Part shown: positions 18,713 through 28,087 of the stretch, piece after piece | Layout: each line of letters begins with the position of its first letter | Numbering within the stretch: the first letter of the stretch is position 1 | Assembly (NCBI GenBank): GCA_020633315.1 | Contig: JACKDV010000025.1 | Coordinates: 15,456-79,455 of the forward strand | Direction of reading: 5' to 3' | Length of the DNA: 64,000 bases | DNA from: Myxococcales bacterium | Lineage (GTDB): Bacteria; Myxococcota_A; Polyangia; Nannocystales; Nannocystaceae | Notes under the pieces: model-generated | Databases searched by the model: none | The model's input: the letters and a program-made list of their open reading frames with translations, nothing else | Told to the model about the DNA's origin: nothing | Made by a program: the position numbers and the translations under genes

Positions 18713-19240
18713 GAGGGCCGAGTACACCGCGTGGCGACCCACGCCGATGCGCTCGAGCCGGCCTTCCTTGACCAGCGCCGTCAGGTGGTGGCGCAGCACC
18801 TTGCGATCGAGACGGCTGTAGTCCTCGATGTCGTCGAGGGTGACGTCTCCGTTGCCCTCCACGAAGGGCATGACCAGGCGAGTGAACTCCTCGAGGTCGA
18901 TCCCGCCGTCCTCGGGCTCGGCCTTGGCCTTGGTCTCCTTCTCGGCCTTCTCGGCGTAGGCGTCCTCGAGCTCGTCCTCGAGGATCCGTCGCTTGCGGCG
19001 ACGGCCGTTGGCCTCGGCCTCGGCGGGCGCCGCCGAGAATGCATCGCGCAGGTCGCCGAGGGTGATCTTGGCGAACTGCGCCCACAGGCCCCGCGAGCTG
19101 AGGTAGCCGACCAGATCACCGAGGGTGACGGTCTGTGGGTTGCGCAGCCCCTTGAGGGTCTCCAGTGCGCTCAGGCGCTCCAGCTCGTCGTAGGTGCCAC
19201 CGACCTGGGACTGGAAGATCGCGCTCGCGTCCTTGGGCAT
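18710..19240 (-). CDS. Winged-helix-like protein, hypothetical regulator
   Basis: A 176-residue soluble protein. The C-terminal 60 residues look like a winged helix-turn-helix: DVTLDDIEDYSRLDRKVLRHHLTALVKEGRLERIGVGRHAVYSAL, with a recognition-helix-like KVLRHHLTALVKEG and a wing. A central highly charged Lys/Glu/Ala segment (about 80-125) includes GRRRKRRILEDELEDAYAEKAEKE and may be a coiled coil. The N-terminal part contains two similar TLGDL segments (TVTLGDLVGYLSS and KITLGDLRDAFSA), possibly a small internal repeat. ATG 19240 has AGAGAG upstream. Role unknown; its long upstream region is shared with nrdJ, which runs the other way, so regulation of nrdJ is possible but unproven. Confidence 0.7.
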   Translation of the reverse strand: MPKDASAIFQSQVGGTYDELERLSALETLKGLRNPQTVTLGDLVGYLSSRGLWAQFAKITLGDLRDAFSAAPAEAEANGRRRKRRILEDELEDAYAEKAEKETKAKAEPEDGGIDLEEFTRLVMPFVEGNGDVTLDDIEDYSRLDRKVLRHHLTALVKEGRLERIGVGRHAVYSAL

Positions 19241-19532
19241 CGTCTCTCTGTTCGTCGTCCTCGTCGTGGACCCATGCCCGGGCTGCCGCAAGCCGGGCCG
19301 AGGTGGGAGACGAGATGTTCGTGTCGCGTGGGAGGCTCGGGCGACGGCGCATGCTAGTCAGGCGCCCCAATACCCAATCCTCGAACGTGGTGCTCGATGA
19401 TCATGAGGCATCGGGCCCGGGAGGCGCAAGTGCCAGTGGGGGAAGGCTCTACGGTTCGGTGCCCGTGCATCCCGTTTTGGCAGTCGTCGGGTCGAGCGAG
19501 CGCGGGCCTCGAGCGGGTCGTGCCGTGGCCGG

Positions 19533-19563
19533 TTGGTGTCGCGCGATGCTCGCTTGGTGTCGC
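19533..19563 (+). repeat. Two direct TTGGTGTCGC repeats with 21-bp period
   Basis: TTGGTGTCGC occurs at 19533-19542 and again at 19554-19563, two helical turns apart, each followed by xCG. The phasing suggests binding of a protein to one face of the helix. Confidence 0.6.
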
Positions 19564-19581
19564 TCGTGTGACGGGTGGGAC

Positions 19582-19605
19582 ACGGGGAGGAGATCTCCTC
19601 CCCGT
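19582..19605. repeat. 24-bp perfect palindrome
   Basis: The half-site ACGGGGAGGAGA is followed directly by its exact reverse complement TCTCCTCCCCGT with no spacer. As RNA it would form a stem only with an unpaired centre; as DNA it is an ideal binding site for a symmetric dimer. It lies 19 nt after the phased direct repeats. Confidence 0.8.
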
Positions 19606-19914
19606 TCGAAAATGCGTGCGCCATCGTCGGGCCCCGGTGGGGACCTGGGGATGGCGAGTGGATGCTCCAACCGAGCGGCCGGGAAGCGGAGGGATGGGCG
19701 TGGACCACGGGGGTCGCCGGGGCCCCGAGGGATGCCCACCAGGACGATGATCGGCATGCGCCCGGGCGCCATGGGCGGCATTCCCGCTACGGCTCCTGGA
19801 GCCGAGCTGACCGGCGGTCTTGGGGACAACCCTGTGGATGAGTTGGGGATTGAGGAAACCGGCTCGTTAGCCGAATATGTGGAGAAAGTCCCGGCCAAGA
19901 CTCGTGTCGAGTTC

Positions 19915-19944
19915 TTGCGTCACCCCCATATGTTGTGGTTTATA
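19915..19944 (+). promoter_or_regulatory. Candidate nrdJ promoter
   Basis: TTGCGT (19915-19920), an 18-nt spacer and TTTATA (19939-19944) resemble a sigma-70 promoter in the most AT-rich part of the region. An alternative pair, TTGAGG (19850-19855) with GAATAT (19873-19878) and a 17-nt spacer, lies further upstream. Neither is close to consensus. Confidence 0.35.
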
Positions 19945-20266
19945 GGTCCCCCCGCCCCAAGGGGTTGGGGGTGACGGCGCTCCGGGGTGACCCGCGGTGC
20001 CGACCGAAGACCCGGTCGTGCCACACCCCGGCGCGGCCTCCGAGCGACCGAGAAGGCTCGACATCAACGGCCGACGAGGAGCCCCCTTCGTCGTCCGCAG
20101 GCGGTAGGTCGTCCCTGCACGCCGGCGTTTCCACGCTCCAGCCACCGATCACCCACGACGACCACCGCGTTCATCGCGCCCTCGTGCTCGCTCGTACATC
20201 CTTGCTCGTTCCCCTTCGCTCCCGACGCTCGCTCTTCCTCGCGTTCCCGCTACCGGAGTCCCCCCA

Positions 20267-23200
20267 ATGAAGGTCGCTCGCCTGTTCACCACGGACCACG
20301 CCCAGCCATTCGAAGGCATCGAGTTCGAGGCCCGCAGCTCTCGCATCGCCAACCCCAACGGCTCGGTCGTGTTCGAGGCCAAGGACATCGCGGTGCCCAA
20401 GGGCTGGTCGCAGGTCGCGGTGGACATCCTGGCGCAGAAGTACTTCCGCAAGGCCGGCGTGCCCACGCGCCTGCGCCGGGTGCCCGAGCCCGAGGTGCCG
20501 CAGTGGCTGTGGCGCAGCGAGCCCGACGACGAGCTGCTCGGCGAGCTGGCCGAGGACGAGCGCAGCCGCGGCGAGCAGGACAGCCGCGAGGTGTTCGGCC
20601 GCCTGGCGGGCTGCTGGACCTACTGGGGCTGGCGCCACGGCTACTTCAGCGACGAGGCGTCGGCGCGGGCCTTCCACGACGAGATGCTCCACATGCTCGC
20701 CACCCAGATGGCGGCGCCCAACAGCCCCCAGTGGTTCAACACCGGGCTCAACTGGGCCTACGGCATCACCGGGCCGGCGCAGGGGCACTACTACTGCGAG
20801 CCGCTCACCGGCCACGTACGCCGCTCCACCGACGCCTACACCCGCCCGCAGCCGCACGCGTGCTTCATCCAGGCCGTGGGCGACGACCTGGTGGGCGACG
20901 GCGGGATCATGGACCTGTGGACCCGCGAGGCCCGGCTGTTCAAGTACGGCTCGGGCACGGGCAGCAACTTCTCCAACATCCGCGCCGAGGGCGAGCCCCT
21001 GTCGGGCGGCGGCCGCAGCAGCGGCCTGATGAGCTTCCTCCGCATCGGCGATCGGGCCGCGGGCGCGATCAAGAGCGGCGGCACCACCCGCCGCGCGGCC
21101 AAGATGGTCGTGGTCGACATCGACCACCCCGACATCGAGAAGTTCATCGAGTGGAAGGTGGTCGAGGAGCAGAAGGTGGCCGCGCTGGTCGCCGGCTCCA
21201 AGGCCTGCAACCACCACCTCAACGCGGTGCTGCGCGCCGCCCATCGGGCCATCGACCTGGCCGAGGCCGAGCGCTTCGACCCGGCCAAGAACAAGGCCCT
21301 GCGCAAGGCGGTCCGCGAGGCCCGGCGGGCCCACGTGCCCGAGAACTACATCCAGCGCTCGCTGCAGCTGGGCCGCCAGGGCGTGACCTTCATCGAGTTC
21401 GAGGAGTACGACACCGGCTGGGACTCGGAGGCCTACGGCACCGTCTCGGGGCAGAACTCCAACAACTCGGTGCGCCTGAGCAACGCCTTCCTCGAGGCGG
21501 TCGAGAAGGACCAGGACTGGAAGCTCACCCACCGCACCGACGGCAGCGTGGCCAAGAACCTGCGCGCCCGCGACCTGTGGGACAAGGTCGCGCTGTCGGC
21601 CTGGAGCTGCGCCGACCCGGGCCTGCAGTTCGACACCACGATCAACGACTGGCACACCTGCCCGCAGTCGGGGCGGATCAACGCCAGCAACCCGTGCTCC
21701 GAGTACATGTTCCTCGACGACACGGCGTGCAACCTGGCGTCGCTCAACGTGATGCGCTTCGTGGCCGAGGACGGCCGCCTCGACATCGAGGCGATCCGCC
21801 ACGCCTGCCGCCTGTGGACCATCGCGCTGGAGATCTCGGTGCTGATGGCCCAGTTCCCCTCGCGGACGATCGCCGAGCTCAGCTACCGCTACCGCACCCT
21901 GGGCCTGGGCTACGCCAACCTCGGCACCTACTTCATGGTCTCGGGCCTGCCCTACGACTCCGCCAAGGCGGTGTCGATCTGCGGGGCGCTCACCGCCGTG
22001 ATGACCGGTGAGTGCTACGCCGCCTCGGCCGAGATGGCCAGCGAGCTGGGCACCTTCCCCGGCTACGAGCGCAACGCCGAGTCGATGCTGCGGGTGATCC
22101 GCAACCACCGCCGCGCCGCCTACGACGTGCCCCGCGGCGAGTACGAGAGCCTGGCGATCCCGCCCGTGGCCATCGACGCCAAGACCTGCCCCGACTACCT
22201 GCTGCACGCCGCGCGCCACTCGTGGGACGCGGCGCTCGAGGGCGGCAAGGCGCACGGCTACCGCAACGCGCAGGTCACCGTGATCGCCCCCACCGGCACC
22301 ATCGGCCTGCTGATGGACTGCGACACCACCGGCATCGAGCCCGACTTCGCGCTGGTGAAGTTCAAGAAGCTCGCCGGCGGCGGCTACTTCAAGATCATCA
22401 ACCAGTCGGTGCCCGAGGCCCTGCGTCGCCTGGGCTACGAGGCGCACCAGATCGACGACATCGAGCGCTACTGCCGGGGCGCGGGCAGCCTGGTGGGCAG
22501 CCCCCGCATCACCCACGCCAAGCTCAAGGAGATCGGCTTCACCGAGGCGCTGGTGGCCAAGATCGAGAGCGAGCTGCCGCAGGCGTTCGAGATCGGCTTC
22601 GCCTTCAACCGCTGGAGCCTGGGCGACGACTTCTGCCGCGACGTGCTGGGCTTCTCCGACGACCAGCTCTCCGACCCCACCTTCGACATGCTCTCGGCGC
22701 TGGGCTTCTCCGACGAGGACATCCGCCTCGCCAACGACCACGTGTGCGGCACGATGACCCTCGAGGGCGCGCCGCACCTGCGGGCCGAGCACCTGCCGGT
22801 GTTCGACTGCGCCAACAAGTGCGGGCGGGGCGGCAAGCGCTTCATCGCGCCCATGGCCCACGTGCGCATGATGGCCGCGGCCCAGCCGTTCCTCTCGGGC
22901 GCGATCTCCAAGACGATCAACATGCCCACCGAGGCCACGGTGGACGAGGTCGAGGAGGTCTACCTGCAGTCGTGGAAGCTGGCCCTCAAGGCCATCGCGC
23001 TCTACCGCGACGGCTCCAAGCTCAGCCAGCCGCTGTCCACCGCCCTGCTCGGCGAGGTGGAGGACGACATGGAGGACGAGGAGCTACTCGAGGACGCGCC
23101 GGGGATCGCCGCCAACGACACCGCCCGGCCGCAGGTGGTGGAGAAGATCGCCGAGAAGATGGTGTACCGCTACCTGGCCAAGCGTCGGCGCATGCCCGAC

Positions 23201-24001
23201 CGCCGCGGCGGCTACACCCAGAAGGCCACCATCGGCGGCCACAAGGTGTACATCCACACCGGCGAGTACGGCGACGGGTCGCTGGGCGAGATCTTCATCG
23301 ACATGCACAAGGAGGGCGCCGCCTTCCGCAGCCTGATGAACTGCTTCGCCATCGCGATCAGCCTGGGCCTGCAGTACGGGGTGCCGCTCGAGGAGTACGT
23401 GGAGGCCTTCACCTTCACCCGCTTCGAGCCCAACGGCCCGGTTCAGGGTCACCCCCACATCAAGATGTCGACGAGCATCATCGACTACATCTTCCGCGAG
23501 CTGGCCCTGAGCTACCTGGGCCGTCACGATCTCGCCCATGTGCCGCCCGACAGCCTGGCCCCCGACACCACCGGCAGCGACGACATGAAGCGCGGGGTGG
23601 ACTATCGCGAGGAGGAGGTCGTCGACGAGCGGCTGGTCGAGGTCGCTCCCGACGAGGTCGAGGAGGTGCTCGAGGAGCGGGTGGTCACCCCGGGCCCGCT
23701 CAAGCTCGCGGCCCCCGCACCTGGCGCCGCGCTGGTCGCCGAGGCGGAGCGTCGGCGCAATGCGATCGAGTTCGAGGACCGAACACAGGCCGCCGCAGAG
23801 GCGAGCCCGAGCCCAGGAAATGCACGAAAGGGCCGCTCGGCTCGCATGAAGGCCGCCGCCAACCTCAGTATGGAGGTTTCCAAGGCGCGTGCGCAGGGCT
23901 ATACCGGAGATGCATGCCCCAACTGCCAGAGCTTCACCATGGTGCGCAACGGGTCGTGTCTCAAGTGCGACACCTGCGGCAGCACCAGCGGCTGTAGCTA
24001 G
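20267..24001 (+). CDS. nrdJ: Adenosylcobalamin-dependent (class II) ribonucleotide reductase
   Basis: A 1244-residue class II reductase that converts ribonucleotides to deoxyribonucleotides using a cobalamin-generated thiyl radical, with or without oxygen. Seen: SPQWFNTGLNWAYG, FKYGSGTGSNFSNIR, the active-site NPCSE with the radical Cys477, the phosphate-binding PTGTIGLLMDCDTTGIEPD, and a C-terminal Cys-rich tail (CPNCQSF...CLKCDTCGSTSGC) that carries the redox Cys shuttle and a zinc-ribbon-like pair. It matches the long vitamin-B12-dependent NrdJ type. There is no N-terminal ATP-cone. ATG 20267 starts the conserved MKVARLFTTD. It stands alone between a 1-kb leader region and a strong terminator. 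No class I or III genes are visible in the window. Confidence 0.96.
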   Translation: MKVARLFTTDHAQPFEGIEFEARSSRIANPNGSVVFEAKDIAVPKGWSQVAVDILAQKYFRKAGVPTRLRRVPEPEVPQWLWRSEPDDELLGELAEDERSRGEQDSREVFGRLAGCWTYWGWRHGYFSDEASARAFHDEMLHMLATQMAAPNSPQWFNTGLNWAYGITGPAQGHYYCEPLTGHVRRSTDAYTRPQPHACFIQAVGDDLVGDGGIMDLWTREARLFKYGSGTGSNFSNIRAEGEPLSGGGRSSGLMSFLRIGDRAAGAIKSGGTTRRAAKMVVVDIDHPDIEKFIEWKVVEEQKVAALVAGSKACNHHLNAVLRAAHRAIDLAEAERFDPAKNKALRKAVREARRAHVPENYIQRSLQLGRQGVTFIEFEEYDTGWDSEAYGTVSGQNSNNSVRLSNAFLEAVEKDQDWKLTHRTDGSVAKNLRARDLWDKVALSAWSCADPGLQFDTTINDWHTCPQSGRINASNPCSEYMFLDDTACNLASLNVMRFVAEDGRLDIEAIRHACRLWTIALEISVLMAQFPSRTIAELSYRYRTLGLGYANLGTYFMVSGLPYDSAKAVSICGALTAVMTGECYAASAEMASELGTFPGYERNAESMLRVIRNHRRAAYDVPRGEYESLAIPPVAIDAKTCPDYLLHAARHSWDAALEGGKAHGYRNAQVTVIAPTGTIGLLMDCDTTGIEPDFALVKFKKLAGGGYFKIINQSVPEALRRLGYEAHQIDDIERYCRGAGSLVGSPRITHAKLKEIGFTEALVAKIESELPQAFEIGFAFNRWSLGDDFCRDVLGFSDDQLSDPTFDMLSALGFSDEDIRLANDHVCGTMTLEGAPHLRAEHLPVFDCANKCGRGGKRFIAPMAHVRMMAAAQPFLSGAISKTINMPTEATVDEVEEVYLQSWKLALKAIALYRDGSKLSQPLSTALLGEVEDDMEDEELLEDAPGIAANDTARPQVVEKIAEKMVYRYLAKRRRMPDRRGGYTQKATIGGHKVYIHTGEYGDGSLGEIFIDMHKEGAAFRSLMNCFAIAISLGLQYGVPLEEYVEAFTFTRFEPNGPVQGHPHIKMSTSIIDYIFRELALSYLGRHDLAHVPPDSLAPDTTGSDDMKRGVDYREEEVVDERLVEVAPDEVEEVLEERVVTPGPLKLAAPAPGAALVAEAERRRNAIEFEDRTQAAAEASPSPGNARKGRSARMKAAANLSMEVSKARAQGYTGDACPNCQSFTMVRNGSCLKCDTCGSTSGCS

Positions 24002-24046
24002 AGCCTGGCGATCACGAGTACCTGCGAGAATCGGCAACCAACCGGG

Positions 24047-24078
24047 AGGGGCACGACGCATCGGGGCGTCGTGCCCCT
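24047..24078 (+). terminator. Terminator of nrdJ
   Basis: A 13-bp perfect stem (AGGGGCACGACGC at 24047-24059 with GCGTCGTGCCCCT at 24066-24078) around a 6-nt loop, followed by TCGTCTATCT. It lies 46 nt after the nrdJ stop and before the convergent gene. Confidence 0.8.
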
Positions 24079-24133
24079 TCGTCTATCTGCGGTCCCGGGG
24101 GTAGGGGCAGACCCGAGGCGCGAGACGGCGGGG

Positions 24134-24742
24134 TCAGCCGAAGCCCGGCAGGGCGAGCTGCGGTGAGGGATCGCGGGGCTCGCCCTCGTCCGCGGTCTCG
24201 GGGGCGGGTCGGAGCTGACGGACGAGGCTGGACTCGCGCTGGAAGAAGCCGCGGGTGTGATACGAGTCGGCCAGCCGCAGGTGCTCGTAGTCGAGGTGGT
24301 GGCACAGCTCGTGGACCAGCGTGCGCAGGTAGGTGCGAAACGCCACCACGCGCTCGTGAGCCGCGGTGCGCATCCAGACGCGGATGAGCGTGCGGCCGTC
24401 CTCGTGGCGCTCGTAGAGGCCATGGAGCTCGCCGGTCGCATCGGCGGGGCGCCGGGCGAGCACGCGCACCGGCACCACGCTGACGCCGAGGTCCTCGCAC
24501 ACGGCCCGGCTCAGGGCCTGCGACGCCCGCTGGACGGCCCGGCGATCGTCCTCGCGCAGCGCCGCCTCGATGGCGTCGCACGGCAGCCCCACGCGCGGGG
24601 GGTCGTGCAGGGCCAGCGAGGTGATGGCATCGCTGCGGCGATAGATCGCGCGGTCCTTGGCCGACAGGCGGCGGTAGTAGCCGAAGCGCTGGGGGGCCGA
24701 GGGCACCGGGAGGAGGATCGCGCAGCGATGACGAGTCGCCAA
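24134..24742 (-). CDS. Putative zinc metallopeptidase-like protein (HExxH)
   Basis: A 202-residue soluble protein of no named family that I recognise. It has TLVHELCHHLDYEHLRLADSYHTRGFF near residues 138-165, i.e. an HExxH zinc-binding motif followed by a further His (YHTRGF) spaced like the third ligand of small SprT/WLM-like peptidases. The preceding part binds no obvious cofactor. The C-terminus ends in a polar tail and QLALPGFG. TTG 24742 is the longest start and lies 13 nt after the upstream lipoprotein gene, suggesting an operon; GTG 24706 is an alternative. Peptidase activity is inference from the motif. Confidence 0.68.
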   Translation of the reverse strand: MATRHRCAILLPVPSAPQRFGYYRRLSAKDRAIYRRSDAITSLALHDPPRVGLPCDAIEAALREDDRRAVQRASQALSRAVCEDLGVSVVPVRVLARRPADATGELHGLYERHEDGRTLIRVWMRTAAHERVVAFRTYLRTLVHELCHHLDYEHLRLADSYHTRGFFQRESSLVRQLRPAPETADEGEPRDPSPQLALPGFG

Positions 24743-24755
24743 GGGCGGGCTCGGA

Positions 24756-25799
24756 TCAGAGCCGCTCGATCTCCAGGGTGAAGGTGCTGCACCCGCGCGC
24801 CTCGGGGCGGCGGACGACGAGCGTGGCCGCGGACGAGTCGAGCAGCGCGGTGACGGCCGCCATCGCGTCGGGGAGGCCCTGGATGGCGATGTCGTCGACC
24901 TGGGCGATCACATCCGATCGGCGCAGCCCGAGCGCCTCGGCGAGCGCGGTGGAGGGCTCGCCCTGGTCCAGGCCGTCGAGCCTCGCCCCGGGCCCGCAGG
25001 GGACCTCGCGATCGACGAGCACGAGCGCAGCCCGATCGGCGGCGAAGACCTCGAAGTGCGCGGTGACGAGGCGCAGCAGCTCGGGATCGAGCTCGCAGCG
25101 CAGGTCGGCGTCGCAGCTCACCAGGGTCTCGAGATCACCGAAGGGGGTGAGCATCGCTCCGGTGCTCTCGTCGGCGCCGTCGCTGCCCGCGCTCGTGTCG
25201 GCCCCGTCGTCTCCGCTGGTGCAGTGCTCCTCGCCGCCGGTCGCCACCGCGCCGTCGAGGATCGGCTCACAGACCCCACCGGGCGCGAGCACGACCGCCT
25301 CCACGCCGCCGACCGTGAGCACGCAGCTCTCCTCGACCAGGAGCTGCCGGTAGGCCTCGGCCGCGATGCCCTCGCACACCTGCGCCGCGTTGGTGCACTG
25401 GGCGGCCGCAGCCGCGTTGCACTGCGCCTCGATGTCGGCCGTGATCGCGTCGACGGTGCCCTGGTAGGCGAGGCGGAGCGAGAGCTCGAGATCGGAGAGC
25501 CGAGCGCCGCTGCCCAGGTGATCGATGGCCTCGATCACCAGGGGGACGGCGGAGGAGTTGAAGCAGTGCTCCCCGCGGTAGCCGGTCTGCTCGAGATCGT
25601 TGAAGGGGATGTCGATGCCGTACCCGTCCTCGGTCAGGCACGGCACGGGAATCTCGTGCGCCACGGTGAATTCGAAGCATCGACCAGGACACGCTGGAAT
25701 CTCATCGACCACGCAAGCGCCACTGACTGCGCCGATCCCGATGACCCCGAGTAGACCCGAGGATGGGACGAGCCGAGCCATTGTCCTTCGATCGATCAT
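24756..25799 (-). CDS. Lipoprotein with C-terminal PDZ-like domain
   Basis: A 347-residue exported protein: the hydrophobic signal ends in AVSGAC at about residue 28, a lipobox. The N-terminal half is Cys-rich and Ala-rich (IEAQCNAAAAAQCTNAAQVCEG). A short acidic Ser/Thr/Gly linker (DDGADTSAGSDGADESTG) follows. The last 90 residues resemble a PDZ core: GLRRSDVIAQVDDIAIQGLPDAMAAVTALLDSSAATLVVRR, i.e. the G-xxGDxI-xxVxxxxV pattern. PDZ parts usually bind C-terminal peptides. ATG 25799 is chosen because GAGG lies about 11 nt upstream; ATG 25781 is possible. It is followed after 13 nt by the HExxH gene, so a link to proteolysis is conceivable. Confidence 0.68.
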   Translation of the reverse strand: MIDRRTMARLVPSSGLLGVIGIGAVSGACVVDEIPACPGRCFEFTVAHEIPVPCLTEDGYGIDIPFNDLEQTGYRGEHCFNSSAVPLVIEAIDHLGSGARLSDLELSLRLAYQGTVDAITADIEAQCNAAAAAQCTNAAQVCEGIAAEAYRQLLVEESCVLTVGGVEAVVLAPGGVCEPILDGAVATGGEEHCTSGDDGADTSAGSDGADESTGAMLTPFGDLETLVSCDADLRCELDPELLRLVTAHFEVFAADRAALVLVDREVPCGPGARLDGLDQGEPSTALAEALGLRRSDVIAQVDDIAIQGLPDAMAAVTALLDSSAATLVVRRPEARGCSTFTLEIERL

Positions 25800-25822
25800 A
25801 CCGTGCCTACCTCGACCCGCGA

Positions 25823-26278
25823 TCACTGGAATGGGAGCTGGCAATCGAGCTGCCTGCGCAACGACTCACCACACGAAGACTGCTCCTGGTACGGCCCCCC
25901 GCTGTTCGCGAGGACGAAGTGCTCCTGGATCTCCTCGCAAGACATGGTCGCGAGGCAGTCGACGTACGGGACGAGGGTCGGAGCACATGCGTCACCGTCG
26001 GGGGTCTCGCCCCACACGACCTCGTTGTGAGCGCACACCTCGACGCACTCCCGCTCCGTCTCCACCTCGATCTCCTGCGGCGGGCAGGTGGGGTCGAACA
26101 TCAGGGAGCACCAGGACTCGCAGGTCTCGATCCGGTACTCGGGGATCGGCGCCTCCTCCTCCACTCGGGGACCGCAGGCGCCGGTGCACAGCACGAGGGC
26201 CACGACGACCGCACGGAGCCCCGGGGTCCTCCCGTGCCCCGCCTCCGCGGCATCGTGGGTCTCCACCATCCTCTGCAC
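25823..26278 (-). CDS. Small Cys-rich lipoprotein of unknown function
   Basis: A 151-residue predicted lipoprotein: VVVALVLCTGAC is the signal core and lipobox. The mature region has eight Cys residues (CESWCSLMFDPTC, ECVEVC, CAPT, DCLATMSC) suggesting disulfide bonds. No known domain. GTG 26278 has AGGGGA about 10 nt upstream; ATG 26269 has AGAGG directly adjacent and is an alternative. A near-consensus promoter and a 9-bp inverted repeat overlap its transcription start, so it is probably regulated. The following lipoprotein starts 24 nt after its stop. Confidence 0.65.
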   Translation of the reverse strand: MQRMVETHDAAEAGHGRTPGLRAVVVALVLCTGACGPRVEEEAPIPEYRIETCESWCSLMFDPTCPPQEIEVETERECVEVCAHNEVVWGETPDGDACAPTLVPYVDCLATMSCEEIQEHFVLANSGGPYQEQSSCGESLRRQLDCQLPFQ

Positions 26279-26302
26279 AATAAGTGTTTCCCCTATTGTG
26301 CA
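26274..26302. promoter_or_regulatory. Operator-like inverted repeat
   Basis: TGCACAATA (26274-26282), an 11-nt spacer, and TATTGTGCA (26294-26302) form a perfect 9-bp inverted repeat with half-site centres 20 bp apart, as expected for a dimeric repressor. It overlaps the predicted transcription start of the lipoprotein gene. Confidence 0.65.
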
Positions 26303-26303
26303 C

Positions 26304-26331
26304 TCTATGGCTTGCGGTACCTGCGTGTCAA
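26304..26331 (-). promoter_or_regulatory. Sigma-70-like promoter of the small lipoprotein gene
   Basis: On the minus strand a perfect TTGACA (26331-26326) is followed after 16 nt by CATAGA (26309-26304). Predicted start near 26297, inside the inverted repeat at 26274-26302. This is one of only two TTGACA boxes noticed at promoter positions in the window. Confidence 0.55.
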
Positions 26332-26442
26332 ACGGGATGCCGACGGCCTCACGCGCGAGCCCGACCCGATCGGGCCGGGATCGCTCGATGACATCGGATC
26401 ACGACCATCGACGGAGCAGGAGCCCGCCGAAGATGGGAGCCG

Positions 26443-27729
<1,287 letters not shown>

Positions 27730-28087
27730 GGTCGGCTCACCAACTCGCAAGCATCGTGCCTGTTCCCATCGATTCTCGGGATCGAAGGGATCAGAGCACT
27801 TAGCCGCTCTGCTTCCCCCGCCACGAGCCGGTCGCGTGACGATTTGTCACGAGCGAGCAGGCGAGCCTGTCTCGCTGTCCTGGCCCATGAGAACGGCGTC
27901 CTGGACGGTTCGGGAGCGAGGCGGCGGTGCTCGACGATCGCAGTGGAGGATCGCGAGCCCTCGCCGAGGGTGGCTCGTGGATCCACCGTGGCTGCGATCA
28001 CGGCCACCACCGCCGCGCGGACCCGGCGAATCCGCCGGTTCTTGGACTTCGCCGGCCGCACGTGCTTGGAAGGTCGACGAGGGCGCC
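27730..28087. promoter_or_regulatory. Divergent region between the kinase gene and ftsE
   Basis: No gene is supported in these 358 nt. Seen: a CGTGAC-N5-GTCACG inverted repeat at 27835-27851, which could be an operator for either gene, and a small hairpin CCGGCG-AATC-CGCCGG at 28023-28038 about 50 nt before the ftsE start. No consensus promoter pair stands out. Confidence 0.45.

Larger units (their letters stand above)
19241..20266. promoter_or_regulatory. 1-kb non-coding region upstream of nrdJ with several regulatory-looking elements
   Basis: No convincing gene was found here on either strand. From left to right it holds: two direct TTGGTGTCGC repeats 21 bp apart (19533-19542, 19554-19563); a 24-bp perfect palindrome (19582-19605); an AT-richer segment from about 19830 to 19945 with promoter-like sequences; and a G/C-run hairpin (19946-19975, CCCC-AA-GGGG core with a second CCCCC/GGGGG stem). 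If transcription starts near 19950 the nrdJ leader would be about 315 nt. I looked for a cobalamin riboswitch (GCCACTG box) in it and saw none. Confidence 0.6.

Noticed and set aside
19923..19938. NrdR box
   Set aside because: Only 11 of 16 consensus positions match, and the second candidate 53 bp upstream is weaker (9 of 16); not reported as a feature.
19165..19974. Open frames of 149-269 codons in the region before nrdJ
   Set aside because: No domain, no ribosome binding site, no sensible codon bias, and palindromes and repeats run through them; treated as non-coding.
19940..20266. Cobalamin riboswitch before the B12-dependent reductase
   Set aside because: Looked for the B12 box GCCACTG and its flanking helices on the plus strand; none seen. 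Needs a covariance-model search to be final.
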